Both the position numbers and the translations under genes were made by a program. Shown piece by piece: positions 7,809 through 17,072 of a stretch of DNA of 44,961 nucleotides (position 1 is the first letter of the stretch; each line of letters opens with the position of its first letter). This stretch comes from JAWXCM01 sp034408745 (GTDB lineage: Bacteria > Acidobacteriota > Terriglobia > Bryobacterales > Bryobacteraceae). The stretch lies in the NCBI GenBank assembly GCA_034408745.1, contig JAWXCM010000213.1, positions 1-44,961 on the forward strand, written 5' to 3'. Under the pieces are notes generated by a model that was given only the letters and a program-made list of their open reading frames with translations, did no database searches and was not told where the DNA came from.

Positions 7809-10379
7809 TTAGTCGCCCGACCCGGTGCCAGCCACGTGGATGGCGTTGAACAGCAGCTTGAACGTGCCATGCGGCTGAGCGCGATTCTGTACGCTGAACC
7901 CGAGTACTATCACTCTGCCCTTCCCGTACTTCACGTCCGCAGCGGCGATTCGGTCCTGCAAATACTGCTCGCCGCCAATCCATCCACTCTCCAGCAGCCC
8001 GCTCGAAGGGTAACGAGCCACCACCCGCACCTCGGACTCCCCAATACCAGGGGCGGGCTCGAATGCAATGTCGTTATAAAACACCGCTGAAGCCTTATCG
8101 CGCATGCCGAACCCGACTGGCGATGAGTTGTCGACAAAAACTTTCAGTATCGACCCGGGGCACGAGAACTGATCCGCGCGCAGCCCCTTCAGCGCATTCT
8201 TAAGTGGCAGAGGAAACTCTTCCACCGGGATCAGCGAGGCGGTCCCCAAAGTAATCAGAGTCCCCCCGCTCTTCACAAAATCCTTCAGCGCGGCGACGCC
8301 CTCATCTCCGATGCCGCCCTTGAACTCCGGCCGCGTCCACGCGTTCGTCACACCCTTCAGAATCGAGTCTTTCGGCTGATCCGCGAAAAGGATCGCGTCG
8401 AACCGGGACTGTAGTCCACCCTTGCGCAACTCTTCGTTTCCGATCGCGGTGAACGGAAACTCGTACTGCTCCAGCAGCCAGCGTGTCCAGCCTTCATCCA
8501 TGTTGGGCAGCGACGGATGATAAATGGCGAGCCTCACCGGCTTGAGTGCGCGCCCCGCGGGAGCGTTGCTCCTGGCAGCCACGTCGACACCAAGGCTCGA
8601 CGCCCAGTTCTTCAGTTCCGAAGCCTTCCCTTCCACCGTGAAGCCCGACGGCGTCCACCAAACCTTCGACCCACCCTTCAGCAGGCGGTTCGCAGCCAGA
8701 CTCGAATGATTGCTCTTGCCCGAAACTTCGTAATAGCGTCCATTGCCTTCGAACTTACCGGCGGGAATCGGGATGGTCTTGAGTGACTCCAGCTTCGCAT
8801 CAAACGCCTTCGCAACCTCCACAGCATCGACTCCCATCTGTAGCGGCAGCGTCCAGCCAGTAACATCGTAGGGCCGCTCCACCGGACCTCCTGGCGTCGC
8901 GCGCTGCTCGGGATACTTCTGCTTCTCAAGCAAATCCTTCGCGAATGCGCGAAATGGCTGCGCCATCTTCACCACGTAACTGCCGGCGGCATACTTGTGG
9001 CCGCCCGCTTCGAATTCCGCACCCGCCTGATGCACCTCTACGCCCATTTCGTCGAGTATCTGAGCCATGCGCGCAGCCGCCGGACGGTCGTGCTGATCGG
9101 CCGGTATAACCCACGCATAGGGAGCTTCCTTCTTACCCGCTTCAATCGCCCGGCGGTTCATCTGATAAAAGTTACGCAGCAGCACCAGTCGGTTATCCGC
9201 CACCGCCTGCAGCAGTCCGTAAGTGGCAGTAAGTTCGTAATCGACAATGTCCCGCAGAGTCCACTTACCGCCGGTCCACGGGCGCGGATACGTATTCCGC
9301 GGAGTAACATCGCGCGGCGCAGGGAGCGGAAGTTTCGGGTCGCGCGGAGCGGCGTTAGGCGGTGGCTCCGGCGCAGCCGCCGCCAGAGCGCTGGCTGCTG
9401 TGGCTTTTTCCTGCTCGATCGGAGTCGCGATCGCCACGCTTGCCACCTCAGTCAGCACGCCCACCATGTTGTGCCACCACGCCTGCATGACGAATCCACC
9501 CTGCCACCAGCTGGTGTACATCGCGTCGTTGATGATCCCCGTGTAGCCCTTCTCATGAAGTGCCGCACCCATCGCATAGCCGAGCATTCCGTTTAGCTGC
9601 CATATCGTCGGATCCACATTCGGGTTCACAGGATCCTTGAACGGCGGGACAAAGATGCGAGCCCCATTTGAGCCCATCTGATGCTCGTCCAGATACACCT
9701 GAGGAAGCCAGTCTCGATACGTCAGTTTGTTCAGCATCCGGCTCTCAACCTGCGTGTTCATAAACGCATCGCGGTTATTGTCGTGACCCGTATATTTGTG
9801 ATACAGCTCAGGCAGTGCGCTGTACTCGTATGGCGTACCGACGTTCTTGTTGTACCAGTCGACAATCATGATCTGACCGTCGGGATTGGCTGACGGCACC
9901 AGCAGAAAGATCACGTTGTCCAGCACGTGCTTTACGTACGGCGAATCCTCAGTGGCCAGCCTGTGCACCAGTTCCAGCACCATCTGACTGGCGCCGATCT
10001 CGCTGGCGTGGATGTTGCACGTGATCAGCAGGACTGCCTTGTGCTGCGCCGCGATCGCTTCAAACTCATTCGGCGCCAGGTCCTGCGGGTAGGCGATGCG
10101 TTTCTGCACCCCACGATACCGTTCCAGATCCGCGATTGTCTGCGGCGCGCTGATCACCACATTGATATAAGGATTACCGTTCGACGTTTTCCCGAGTTCC
10201 TGCACCTGAATACGGTCTGAGGCGGTGTCCGCCATCTTCATGTATTCCACGACCTTGTCCCAGCGAACCAGCTTTTTGTCCGCCCCCATGCGGAATCCGG
10301 CAAACTGCTCCGGCGTGGGAAGCGCGGCGGCGAGTGCGCTGCCAACAAACAGAAGTAGACCCAGGTAAATGCGCGGCAT
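7809..10379 (-). CDS. Secreted M14-family zinc carboxypeptidase-like protein
   Basis: 856 residues from the ATG at 10379, chosen because a signal peptide follows directly (PRIYLGLLLFVGSALAAALP). The peptidase M14 domain covers about residues 40-350: zinc ligands His124 and Glu127 in NIHASEIGA and His233 in DEHQM, the NPDG turn at 165-168, and the NNRD segment near 201-204 that carries the substrate-binding arginine in carboxypeptidases. The long C-terminal part (about 400-850) is typical of acidobacterial members and has a late amidotransferase-like region. It would trim peptides outside the cytoplasm. A REP-like element lies just upstream at 10410. Confidence 0.87.
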   Translation of the reverse strand: MPRIYLGLLLFVGSALAAALPTPEQFAGFRMGADKKLVRWDKVVEYMKMADTASDRIQVQELGKTSNGNPYINVVISAPQTIADLERYRGVQKRIAYPQDLAPNEFEAIAAQHKAVLLITCNIHASEIGASQMVLELVHRLATEDSPYVKHVLDNVIFLLVPSANPDGQIMIVDWYNKNVGTPYEYSALPELYHKYTGHDNNRDAFMNTQVESRMLNKLTYRDWLPQVYLDEHQMGSNGARIFVPPFKDPVNPNVDPTIWQLNGMLGYAMGAALHEKGYTGIINDAMYTSWWQGGFVMQAWWHNMVGVLTEVASVAIATPIEQEKATAASALAAAAPEPPPNAAPRDPKLPLPAPRDVTPRNTYPRPWTGGKWTLRDIVDYELTATYGLLQAVADNRLVLLRNFYQMNRRAIEAGKKEAPYAWVIPADQHDRPAAARMAQILDEMGVEVHQAGAEFEAGGHKYAAGSYVVKMAQPFRAFAKDLLEKQKYPEQRATPGGPVERPYDVTGWTLPLQMGVDAVEVAKAFDAKLESLKTIPIPAGKFEGNGRYYEVSGKSNHSSLAANRLLKGGSKVWWTPSGFTVEGKASELKNWASSLGVDVAARSNAPAGRALKPVRLAIYHPSLPNMDEGWTRWLLEQYEFPFTAIGNEELRKGGLQSRFDAILFADQPKDSILKGVTNAWTRPEFKGGIGDEGVAALKDFVKSGGTLITLGTASLIPVEEFPLPLKNALKGLRADQFSCPGSILKVFVDNSSPVGFGMRDKASAVFYNDIAFEPAPGIGESEVRVVARYPSSGLLESGWIGGEQYLQDRIAAADVKYGKGRVIVLGFSVQNRAQPHGTFKLLFNAIHVAGTGSGD

Positions 10380-10409
10380 TGTGCCGAATAAGGTACCACA
10401 CCGACTAAA

Positions 10410-10467
10410 GGGGGGCAGCTCCCCAGAGCTGCGGCGGACGCCTTGTGCTTGCACCCCTGCGGCCGCC
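10410..10467. repeat. REP-like two-hairpin element, copy 1
   Basis: A G6 run is followed by a perfect stem (GCAGCT, loop CCCCAG, AGCTGC) and then GGCGGACGCC leading into a second, weaker GGCGG...CCGCC pairing. The same layout (G6, stem starting GCAG, then GG and a second GC stem) recurs at 32988-33030 and, inverted, at 44769-44812. The copy lies in the 178-bp gap upstream of the M14 peptidase gene. Confidence 0.75.
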
Positions 10468-10557
10468 AAACCCGGACCTCGAGTTTTTCGAAACTCCCGG
10501 CAGCGGCAATTTCCGGCGACCGAAAACTTAGGCTGGCGTGCGGAATGCGGTACTTAA

Positions 10558-11988
10558 CTAACGCGCCTTGCCCGTCGCAAAGCAGTACAACGCGCTCCGA
10601 GTCCTCACATACAGCTTGTTGTCAGCCACCGCCGGCGTCGCTTTGCACTCGTCGTCCAGAGTGTTGATCCGCGTAATCTGCCACTGCCCACCAGCAGCCA
10701 GCACCACCACCTTTCCTTCCTCGCTGATAGCATAAATCCGGCCATCGGCTGCAATCGGCGACGCGTAATAATCGCCCGGCGCTCCGGCCAGTCTCGCCTG
10801 CTTCAGAGTCTCGCCCGTTTTCGCATCGTACGACGTGAATATCCCACCCTCCTTCAGCAGATAAACGATGCCCTGATACACCAGTGGCGACGGAACATTG
10901 GGAAGTGACTTCGAGCTTTTCCAGAGCTGATGGGTGTCCGTGATGTCCCCCTGAGCTCCGCCGATCCGGTACGCACGCACCGCATTTTCCCCGAGCCGCC
11001 GTTCCTGCAACTGCTTCCAGTCATGCTCCTCAAGGAATCCGCTGTCGTCCAGATCCAGATATTCGTCAAACCGGGCCTTCACTTTCGGATCGACGATCTC
11101 CTCCTTCGACAGCTTTCCATCGCCATTCTTATCGAGCTTCGCAAGCGCATCCTGAAAAGGTGGGACAATTTCCTGCTCGCCGGGCTCCGATTCTCCGGAA
11201 AACGTGGTGAAATAAACCACGTCGCCCGACACCACCGGCGTCGGCTTGATCTGCCACGGCAACCGGCGAATGTACCAGGCCTCTTTGCCTGTCTTCACGG
11301 CATAGCCCGACAACCGAAACGACCCCGCCACTATCACCTGCCGAGCCCCATCCTTCGGCGCATAAAGCACCGGCGTCGCATAGCCCCGCTGCGCATGAGG
11401 CCGCTCCGTGCGCCACAGAGTCTTGCCAGTATTCTTGTCTACCGCAAGCAGGAACGAACCCGTGTCCTGATCGCAGTTCATCAGCAGCGTGTCCCCGGCC
11501 AGAATCGGCGACGCACCGTGCCCGAACGGGTTGTTAAACGGCCCAAGAGGCACTCGCCAAAGCTCACCGCCATCGGGTCCGTATGCAATCAAACCGAAAT
11601 CCTGAAAGAATGCGAAGACATTTCGGCCATCGGTCACCGGTGTCGCCGAAACCGGGCTGTTTGCCGGCCGTTCAATCACCTGTTTTCGAGGCCGCGGCGC
11701 CTCCCGGCGCCACTTGATCCGACCCGTCGCGCGGTCCACACTGATCGAATAGAGCTTGTCATTCTCGACAGCGGTGACAAAAATCGAATCATTTCCGATG
11801 GTCGGCGAGGAATGCCCAGGCGGTAATGCGGTTTTCCAGACCACATTCGTCCCCGGACCAAATTCCACCGGCAAATCCGGGTTCCCGTCAGCGATTCCCG
11901 AGGAGTTCGGGCCACGGAACTGGCTCCAGTCGGCCGCCGAAACTGACATCAAAGCCAGGACACTCAGAATGAATCCCACGCGTGCCAT
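10558..11988 (-). CDS. Secreted PQQ-like beta-propeller protein with EF-hand insert
   Basis: 476 residues with a signal peptide (GFILSVLALMSVSAAD), then WSQFRGPNSSG, the usual opening of outer-membrane-directed PQQ-propeller proteins of Acidobacteria and Planctomycetes. Repeated blades read like LYSISVDRATGRIKWRRE and LLAVDKNTGKTLWRTE. Between blades, at about residues 286-325, are two EF-hand-like calcium loops (DKNGDGKLSKEE and one starting DLDDSG). Such proteins often lack the residues needed to hold PQQ, so an enzymatic role is not assured; a binding or assembly role is possible. The start lies 74 bases from the divergent sugar dehydrogenase gene. Confidence 0.85.
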   Translation of the reverse strand: MARVGFILSVLALMSVSAADWSQFRGPNSSGIADGNPDLPVEFGPGTNVVWKTALPPGHSSPTIGNDSIFVTAVENDKLYSISVDRATGRIKWRREAPRPRKQVIERPANSPVSATPVTDGRNVFAFFQDFGLIAYGPDGGELWRVPLGPFNNPFGHGASPILAGDTLLMNCDQDTGSFLLAVDKNTGKTLWRTERPHAQRGYATPVLYAPKDGARQVIVAGSFRLSGYAVKTGKEAWYIRRLPWQIKPTPVVSGDVVYFTTFSGESEPGEQEIVPPFQDALAKLDKNGDGKLSKEEIVDPKVKARFDEYLDLDDSGFLEEHDWKQLQERRLGENAVRAYRIGGAQGDITDTHQLWKSSKSLPNVPSPLVYQGIVYLLKEGGIFTSYDAKTGETLKQARLAGAPGDYYASPIAADGRIYAISEEGKVVVLAAGGQWQITRINTLDDECKATPAVADNKLYVRTRSALYCFATGKAR

Positions 11989-12062
11989 TCCCAGAAGTGT
12001 AACGTGGTTAGGCCTCGGTACTGGCCCACGCGTTTCCTGTATCCTTCATAAGGGAGATTCTT

Positions 12063-13937
12063 CTGAAATCCGCTGGGCTTATTCCTGTACTCATTGCCGC
12101 AGGCAGTTTCGCCGGTCTTCTCTGGAGCCAAAACGGCCCCGAATCGGCACTCCGTGGCACCAAACTGTTCGAAAAGCGCGTCGTAGTCGCAGGTCTCCAG
12201 AACCCGTGGGAGATCACCTGGGGACCCGACAGCAGGCTCTGGGTCACCGAACGAACGGGCAAGCGAATCACGCGCGTCCACCCCGACACCGGAGAACGCA
12301 ACGTCGCCATCACGATCAATGAGGTCTCGGCGCCAGGCGGGCAGGACGGCGTGCTCGGCCTGGCGCTGCATCCTGAACTCCTCAAAGGCACAGGCAACGA
12401 CTTCGTCTACGTGTCGTACACCTACGTGGACAAGGAGAAGGGTCCCGATCCCAACGTGCCCGATCCCAAAGATCCCTGGCGCTACCTGTATATGAAGGTG
12501 GTGCGTCTGACCTGGAACGCCGCGGAGTCGAAACTCACCAGTCCGGTCGACGTCATCACCGGGCTGCCAGCCGGCAATGACCACGTCGCCGGACGCCTGA
12601 AGGTCGGCCCGAAGGACGGCAAGCTCTACCTCAGCATCGGCGATCAGGGCCACAACCAGCTCGGGAACTTCTGCCTCCCCATCGAAGCGCAGCGCCTGCC
12701 CACGGCTAAGGAGATGCAGGCGAAGGACTACTCGGCCTACGTCGGCAAAACGCTGCGCCTGAATCCCGACGGCACTATCCCGTCCGACAACCCCCGCCTC
12801 GAGGGCGTCGTCAGCCACGTTTTTACCTACGGCCACCGCAACACCCAGGGCATCGACTTCGCCCCCGACGGCTCACTCTATGGAGCCGAGCACGGCCCCA
12901 AAACCGACGACGAAGTCAACCTCCTCGTCAAAGGCGGCAACTACGGCTGGCCGCATGTCGCCGGCATGAAGGACAACAAGGCCTACGAGTACGCTCGCTG
13001 GGCCGAAGCCACCACCCCCTGCTCCCAGCTTCGATTCAGCGATCTGGCCATCCACCCCTCCGTCCCGCGCGAACCCGAATCCGCCTTCCAGAAGCCGTTC
13101 ATCGAACCCCTGGCCACGCTCTTCACCGTGCCTTCCAGCCACAATTTCCGCGACCCGGCCTGCCGTGGCGCCGACTTTATCTGCTGGCCCACCGTCGCGG
13201 TCTCCAGCATCGAGCATTACCAGCCAGCCTCTGCCAGCAAAGGCATTCCCGGCTGGGATCGAGTGCTGCTCGTCACCACTCTGAAGCGAGGCTCGCTCTT
13301 TGTCGTGCCGCTCAACGCTCAGGGAAAAGCCGTCTCTGGTCCGATGTCACGCTACTTCCAGGCCGAGAACCGGTATCGCGACACAGCCGTCAGTCCCGAT
13401 GGCCGGACCATCTATCTGGCCACTGATTCGAGTGGTGTCGTCGAGGCAATCAACGGCGGCGTCGCGAGCAAGATGCAGGACCCCGGCGCCATCATCGCCA
13501 TGACCTACACCGGCGAAGGCAGCGCCGTCGTATCCCAGACCGGCAGCGGTCCCGTCGCCCCGACGTCAGCGAAAGCAGAACCGCGCCGCGCCGCCATCCC
13601 TGGCGCCATCGACCCGCAGTTTACAGCCGCCCAGTCGGCCGCCGGACGGACCGCCTACAACGCGAGTTGCGCGGTCTGCCACGGCAGCACCATGCGCAAC
13701 GGAACCATGGGCACTCCCCTTGCCGGTGAGTACTTCCACGACAAATGGTCCGGCCGTACGGTCAGGGAGCTTTACGACCGCGCCCACAAGACCATGCCGC
13801 CCGCCGCGCCGGGTTCGCTGGCAAAGGACGTCTACGGCAACGTCCTCGCCTGGATTCTGGAGACCAATGGCTCGAAGCCAGGAGCGACGGCGCTACTACC
13901 AGGCAACGACGCCCTAGACAAAATGGTAATACCGTAG
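12063..13937 (+). CDS. PQQ-dependent sugar (sorbosone/glucose-type) dehydrogenase fused to cytochrome c
   Basis: About 624 residues. The longest frame from an ordinary start begins at GTG 12351, inside the propeller (VLGLALHP), so the true start must be upstream. The frame stays open back to a TAG near 12010 and encodes a leader (GLIPVLIAAGSFAGLLW) and the first propeller blades (NPWEITWGPDSRLWVTERTG), but contains no ATG, GTG or TTG at the right place. CTG at 12063 has GGGAG six bases upstream and is my choice. The propeller oxidises sugars or aldoses in the periplasm; a C-terminal class I cytochrome with CAVCH (13668-13682, residues about 536-540) and a later Met would accept the electrons. 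It ends before a lipoprotein gene. Confidence 0.8.
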   Translation: MKSAGLIPVLIAAGSFAGLLWSQNGPESALRGTKLFEKRVVVAGLQNPWEITWGPDSRLWVTERTGKRITRVHPDTGERNVAITINEVSAPGGQDGVLGLALHPELLKGTGNDFVYVSYTYVDKEKGPDPNVPDPKDPWRYLYMKVVRLTWNAAESKLTSPVDVITGLPAGNDHVAGRLKVGPKDGKLYLSIGDQGHNQLGNFCLPIEAQRLPTAKEMQAKDYSAYVGKTLRLNPDGTIPSDNPRLEGVVSHVFTYGHRNTQGIDFAPDGSLYGAEHGPKTDDEVNLLVKGGNYGWPHVAGMKDNKAYEYARWAEATTPCSQLRFSDLAIHPSVPREPESAFQKPFIEPLATLFTVPSSHNFRDPACRGADFICWPTVAVSSIEHYQPASASKGIPGWDRVLLVTTLKRGSLFVVPLNAQGKAVSGPMSRYFQAENRYRDTAVSPDGRTIYLATDSSGVVEAINGGVASKMQDPGAIIAMTYTGEGSAVVSQTGSGPVAPTSAKAEPRRAAIPGAIDPQFTAAQSAAGRTAYNASCAVCHGSTMRNGTMGTPLAGEYFHDKWSGRTVRELYDRAHKTMPPAAPGSLAKDVYGNVLAWILETNGSKPGATALLPGNDALDKMVIP

Positions 13938-14013
13938 CAAGTTAACGGCGTAAAAGTGCTAGACTACTGCGTTGCAGGCATGACGCGTTGTAACTCCGCT
14001 TCCGTCCGCCTGC

Positions 14014-14020
14014 AAGGGAG
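14014..14020 (+). promoter_or_regulatory. Ribosome binding site that fixes the lipoprotein start
   Basis: AAGGGAG lies seven bases before the ATG at 14028. The frame is open from an earlier codon at 13956, but this site and the lipoprotein signal that follows point to 14028. Confidence 0.7.
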
Positions 14021-14027
14021 TTTCCTC

Positions 14028-14951
14028 ATGCGCCGCCTTGCTTTTGCCACCACCTTGCTGACCGTCTTCCTGTGCTCCTGCGCCAAAAAGGAGGCCACGG
14101 AGGCGCCGGCACCTGCCGCCACCGCGGCTCCCGTTTCCCCGGCGCCCGCCGGCCCTCACGTTGTGGTGCACCTGAAGAATGGGAAGACCGTCGCGGGCTC
14201 CATCGTCGCCAGTTCCGCCACCGATATGACGGTTGAGGGTGACAACAACATCGAGACCAAAATCCCCACCGATCAGGTGGCGTCCGTCGACTATGGCGCC
14301 CCCCGTCCGGTCGCCGTGGCACCCACGCCGAAGCCGAAAGCCGCGTCGTCACCCACATCACTGGAGCCCGCAAGAGCGCCCCTCGCCGCCGCTCCCCCCC
14401 GCGCTCCCAGAATCACGTCGAAGACGCTGGAACTGCCGGTCGGCAGCGAAATCTCCGTCCGCCTGAATGAAACCGTCGACTCGAAGACCGCGACCGAAGG
14501 CCAGACCTACGACGCCGAGATCACCCGGGACGCAAAGGACTCCAGCGGCGATATCGTGATCCCCCGTCTCTCGCACACCGCGGTCGTCATTCGATCCGCC
14601 AATAAAGGCAACCGAATCTCCGGCGCTTCGGATCTGGTGCTCGACCTCTCCACCGTAACCATCGATGGCAAGCGCTACAACATCGGCACGGTCGACCTCG
14701 AGAAGAAAGGCAAGGACGGCGCCGGGCTCAACAAGCGCACCGCCAAATACGCCGGAGCCGGAGCCGCTGTCGGAGCCGTCATTGGAGCCATCGCCGGCGG
14801 TGGCAAAGGTGCGGCCATTGGCGCCGGAGCAGGTGCCGGAGCAGGCGTAGCCGGCGAGGTCATCACCAAAGGCGGAGCCATCAAAATCCCCGTCGAAACC
14901 ATCCTGACCTTCCACCTCGACCAGCCGCTTCGAGTCAACGTCGCCCAGTAA
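14028..14951 (+). CDS. Glycine-zipper lipoprotein, hypothetical
   Basis: 307 residues. The N-terminus RRLAFATTLLTVFLCSC is a lipoprotein signal with the acylated cysteine at about residue 17, followed by a Pro/Ala-rich linker. A short beta domain (VVVHLKNGKTVAGSIV) resembles an SH3-like repeat. The central part (LPVGSEISVRLNETVDSK) is a common acidobacterial beta module, and the late segment (AGAGAAVGAVIGAIAGGGKG) is a glycine zipper, which in other proteins inserts in or spans membranes. It probably sits on the outer or inner membrane facing the periplasm. Exact function unknown. Confidence 0.75.
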   Translation: MRRLAFATTLLTVFLCSCAKKEATEAPAPAATAAPVSPAPAGPHVVVHLKNGKTVAGSIVASSATDMTVEGDNNIETKIPTDQVASVDYGAPRPVAVAPTPKPKAASSPTSLEPARAPLAAAPPRAPRITSKTLELPVGSEISVRLNETVDSKTATEGQTYDAEITRDAKDSSGDIVIPRLSHTAVVIRSANKGNRISGASDLVLDLSTVTIDGKRYNIGTVDLEKKGKDGAGLNKRTAKYAGAGAAVGAVIGAIAGGGKGAAIGAGAGAGAGVAGEVITKGGAIKIPVETILTFHLDQPLRVNVAQ

Positions 14952-15064
14952 TCGGCGCTCACCACCCAGGACCTGAGGGCCTTCTCGCCCACAGTTATTT
15001 CATCCCGGAAATTGGGGTGGAGCATGAAACAAAGAATGGGTGTTGTCGGCTTCAATGAGGCCGG

Positions 15065-15190
15065 GCTTATAAGCACATAAACGGCGATGGCGATCCAGAT
15101 TTGAGTCTTCACAGCATTCTCGCTATTACCGTAAAATGCTTTGATGCGTAGGTGCTGTTTGATCCATTTGAAGAAGAGCCAACCTAACGC
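15065..15190 (-). pseudogene. IS4-type transposase C-terminal fragment
   Basis: The minus strand encodes LFFKWIKQHLRIKAFYG and then SENAVKTQIWIAIAVYVLIS, the well conserved C-terminal block of IS4-family transposases (with the YREK-side glutamate region lost). About 42 codons survive; nothing of the N-terminal catalytic part is present. The fragment starts directly after the stop of the 157-residue gene, so it marks one edge of the accessory island 15202-16928. Confidence 0.75.
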
Positions 15191-15201
15191 GGGCTTCCAC
15201 C

Positions 15202-15675
15202 TTATCCCTCATTCAGGACTGACCACCCCGCCCAGGTGGCTTGAATCCAAGTTGGACAAGAGTGATCGGGAATCCACAGAAAGATATTTGCGCCGACGAA
15301 GCTTCGGATATTGGGAGCTTTATTGAGCAACCGTGCTGCCACTGTTGAAGTTCCGGCGAAAATTAAGAACTGCGAAGTTGTCAACCTGCTCCGGTTGATA
15401 TCCAGGTCACCGAAATCGCTGTCGCTCCAATGTTCCAAACCCAGCACCACGGCAACTGCTTCGTGGCTGTTGCGCAAGCTACGCAACAGTGCCTCAACTC
15501 CGGAACCACTTCCATTGACGACAATCAACGACAGGTTCGCCTGCACCTCCAGTTCTTTCGTTAATTCCGAGAGAAATCCGGGCTCGCCTTCAGGCAGGAG
15601 GAGAACACAAAACCCTGAAGGCTCGAGGTCCACAAGTCTCGCTATCTCGAATGCCGACACTGTCTTGATCTTCAT
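15202..15675 (-). CDS. Small protein encoded next to a P-loop ATPase, function unknown
   Basis: 157 residues, start ATG at 15675, 11 bases after the ATPase stop, so the two are surely co-transcribed. No signal peptide or membrane segment. The pattern is of alternating strands and helices: FCVLLLPEGEPGF, LSLIVVNGSGSGVEALLRSL, AVAVVLGLEHWSDSDF, then a stretch (INRSRLTTSQFLIFAGT) ending RLLNKAPNIRSFVGANIFLW. That last region recalls the short module seen beside STAND/NACHT-type ATPases (a run such as 'NRSRL...F...A.RL...APN..S'), but this is memory of a pattern, not a search result. It could be an effector, a substrate recogniser or a partner of the ATPase. Confidence 0.65.
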   Translation of the reverse strand: MKIKTVSAFEIARLVDLEPSGFCVLLLPEGEPGFLSELTKELEVQANLSLIVVNGSGSGVEALLRSLRNSHEAVAVVLGLEHWSDSDFGDLDINRSRLTTSQFLIFAGTSTVAARLLNKAPNIRSFVGANIFLWIPDHSCPTWIQATWAGWSVLNEG

Positions 15676-15686
15676 TTGGGTTTGAC

Positions 15687-16928
15687 TTAATTCTTGCTCA
15701 GGAGGGGAACAAGCGCCGGATGCACTTCATATCGGTCAGCCCGTTCAAGAATTCGTCTGGTGATTAGAAGTTCCATGCTGAGGGTTTCGGATGGGTTGAA
15801 TCCGCCACCAGCTAAGACGTTCTGCAGGATTTCTTGTTGTTTCGTTCCGAGTCCGAGCAGATAACTGTTCCCCAATTGCTCCGCTGCGCGCTGAACGTGA
15901 AGGTCCTGGATCATATCTGCGTCGTCCAGATACGCGCTTTCAGCGCTGTTTCTGGCGAGCGACACCAAATCGCGCAATACACCTCCGGATGCCAAACACA
16001 CTGCCTGCATTTGAGCCTCAGACATGAGCTCGTTCGCCCCCCGCAGTTGAAGCACCTCGAACAGAAACGATGATTCGCGAGGATCGGCTACCGCCGGGTG
16101 GAGGTAGCACGCAGCATCAAAATAGTCCTTGACCAGGCGTCCTTGACCATATGAAACTGACAGGGGCCCAGCGATGAGGACTGAGATCTGAAGGGGACGA
16201 AGAGCGCGCAGATCTTGCTCTGCGACAGACCAAAATTGATCGACTTTAATAAGTCGATCAAGTCCATCAAAAATTGCGATTACTTCTTTGCCGCCGTCTT
16301 TGAGTACACCATTCAACTGTTCGACATGTTGCGCCAGGTTGCTGACGTCTCGCTTCAGCGCAGGAAATGGCGGCTTCAGCTTGCCGGCAACTCGGATTCT
16401 TCCAAAACGGCCGGGCTCATAGTCGGAGTCATCAGGCTCGTAGTCGCCGAACTCTTGCTCATGTTCGGGCTCCCACACCTCCTCCTCGTATCCGTAGGCT
16501 GCTTTACTTATCTCCAAAAAGAGCGGCCGGAGGGTTTCACCACCGGGAGCGATCTTCATAACATGCCCAGACAAGTGCAGGGCGAGACTTGCAAGGAGCG
16601 CACCAGAATTGACTGTGCTTAGGTCGGTTTCAGCAGAGACGTCTATATATACGGGCATCGCTGCCTCATGTCGACTCAGTTCACGCTGAGCGAGGAGTAG
16701 CTGTGTCGTTTTACCTGATCCAATTCCTCCGACGATGAGTTGCTGACTGCCCGGCGTTAGATCGGCACCTGCCGCAAGCCGTCGAAAAACAGATCGTAAA
16801 GGGTCATCGTGTATCAACCCGTCACCAACCGCATCTCGGGGCGGCGCGCTTGGGTTGAAGCGCTTTAAAAATAATCGAAAACGCTGTCGACGGTCTGCGA
16901 TCGTTGTTGTCGCTGGCATTAGCGCCAC
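15687..16928 (-). CDS. P-loop ATPase (AAA/STAND-like) of an accessory island
   Basis: 413 residues from a GTG at 16928. Walker A is VGGIGSGKTT at residues 66-75 and Walker B is VIAIFDGLDRL at 216-226, the 'hhhhDGLDR' form found in STAND and KAP-like ATPases. Between them is an acidic insert (about 147-172, rich in E, D and Y). The C-terminal third is helical with a probable winged-helix region (TKQQEILQNVLAGGGF then LLITRRILERADRYEVHPALVPLL). No transmembrane segment. Together with the small downstream gene it forms a two-gene unit bounded by remnants of other genes, the usual look of a mobile conflict or defence module. That role is inference. Confidence 0.75.
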   Translation of the reverse strand: MALMPATTTIADRRQRFRLFLKRFNPSAPPRDAVGDGLIHDDPLRSVFRRLAAGADLTPGSQQLIVGGIGSGKTTQLLLAQRELSRHEAAMPVYIDVSAETDLSTVNSGALLASLALHLSGHVMKIAPGGETLRPLFLEISKAAYGYEEEVWEPEHEQEFGDYEPDDSDYEPGRFGRIRVAGKLKPPFPALKRDVSNLAQHVEQLNGVLKDGGKEVIAIFDGLDRLIKVDQFWSVAEQDLRALRPLQISVLIAGPLSVSYGQGRLVKDYFDAACYLHPAVADPRESSFLFEVLQLRGANELMSEAQMQAVCLASGGVLRDLVSLARNSAESAYLDDADMIQDLHVQRAAEQLGNSYLLGLGTKQQEILQNVLAGGGFNPSETLSMELLITRRILERADRYEVHPALVPLLSKN

Positions 16929-16951
16929 GGTATCCTCTTACCCAGGAGTAT

Positions 16952-16969
16952 ACTTGACACACTTGACAC
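16952..16969. repeat. Tandem direct repeat upstream of the ATPase gene
   Basis: ACTTGACAC occurs twice head to tail (16952-16960, 16961-16969), 24 bases before the GTG start of the ATPase gene. On the minus strand a TATACT box follows directly. This is a plausible operator or promoter element for the two-gene unit; no regulator gene is seen beside it. Confidence 0.4.
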
Positions 16970-17072
16970 TGAAGTGATAGACATTTGAATGGATCTGGCC
17001 CCTTCTTCCTGGGAGCGCAGCGGCAATAGCAGATGGAATAGTCTGAACTTACGCTTTCCAAACGTATGCTGC

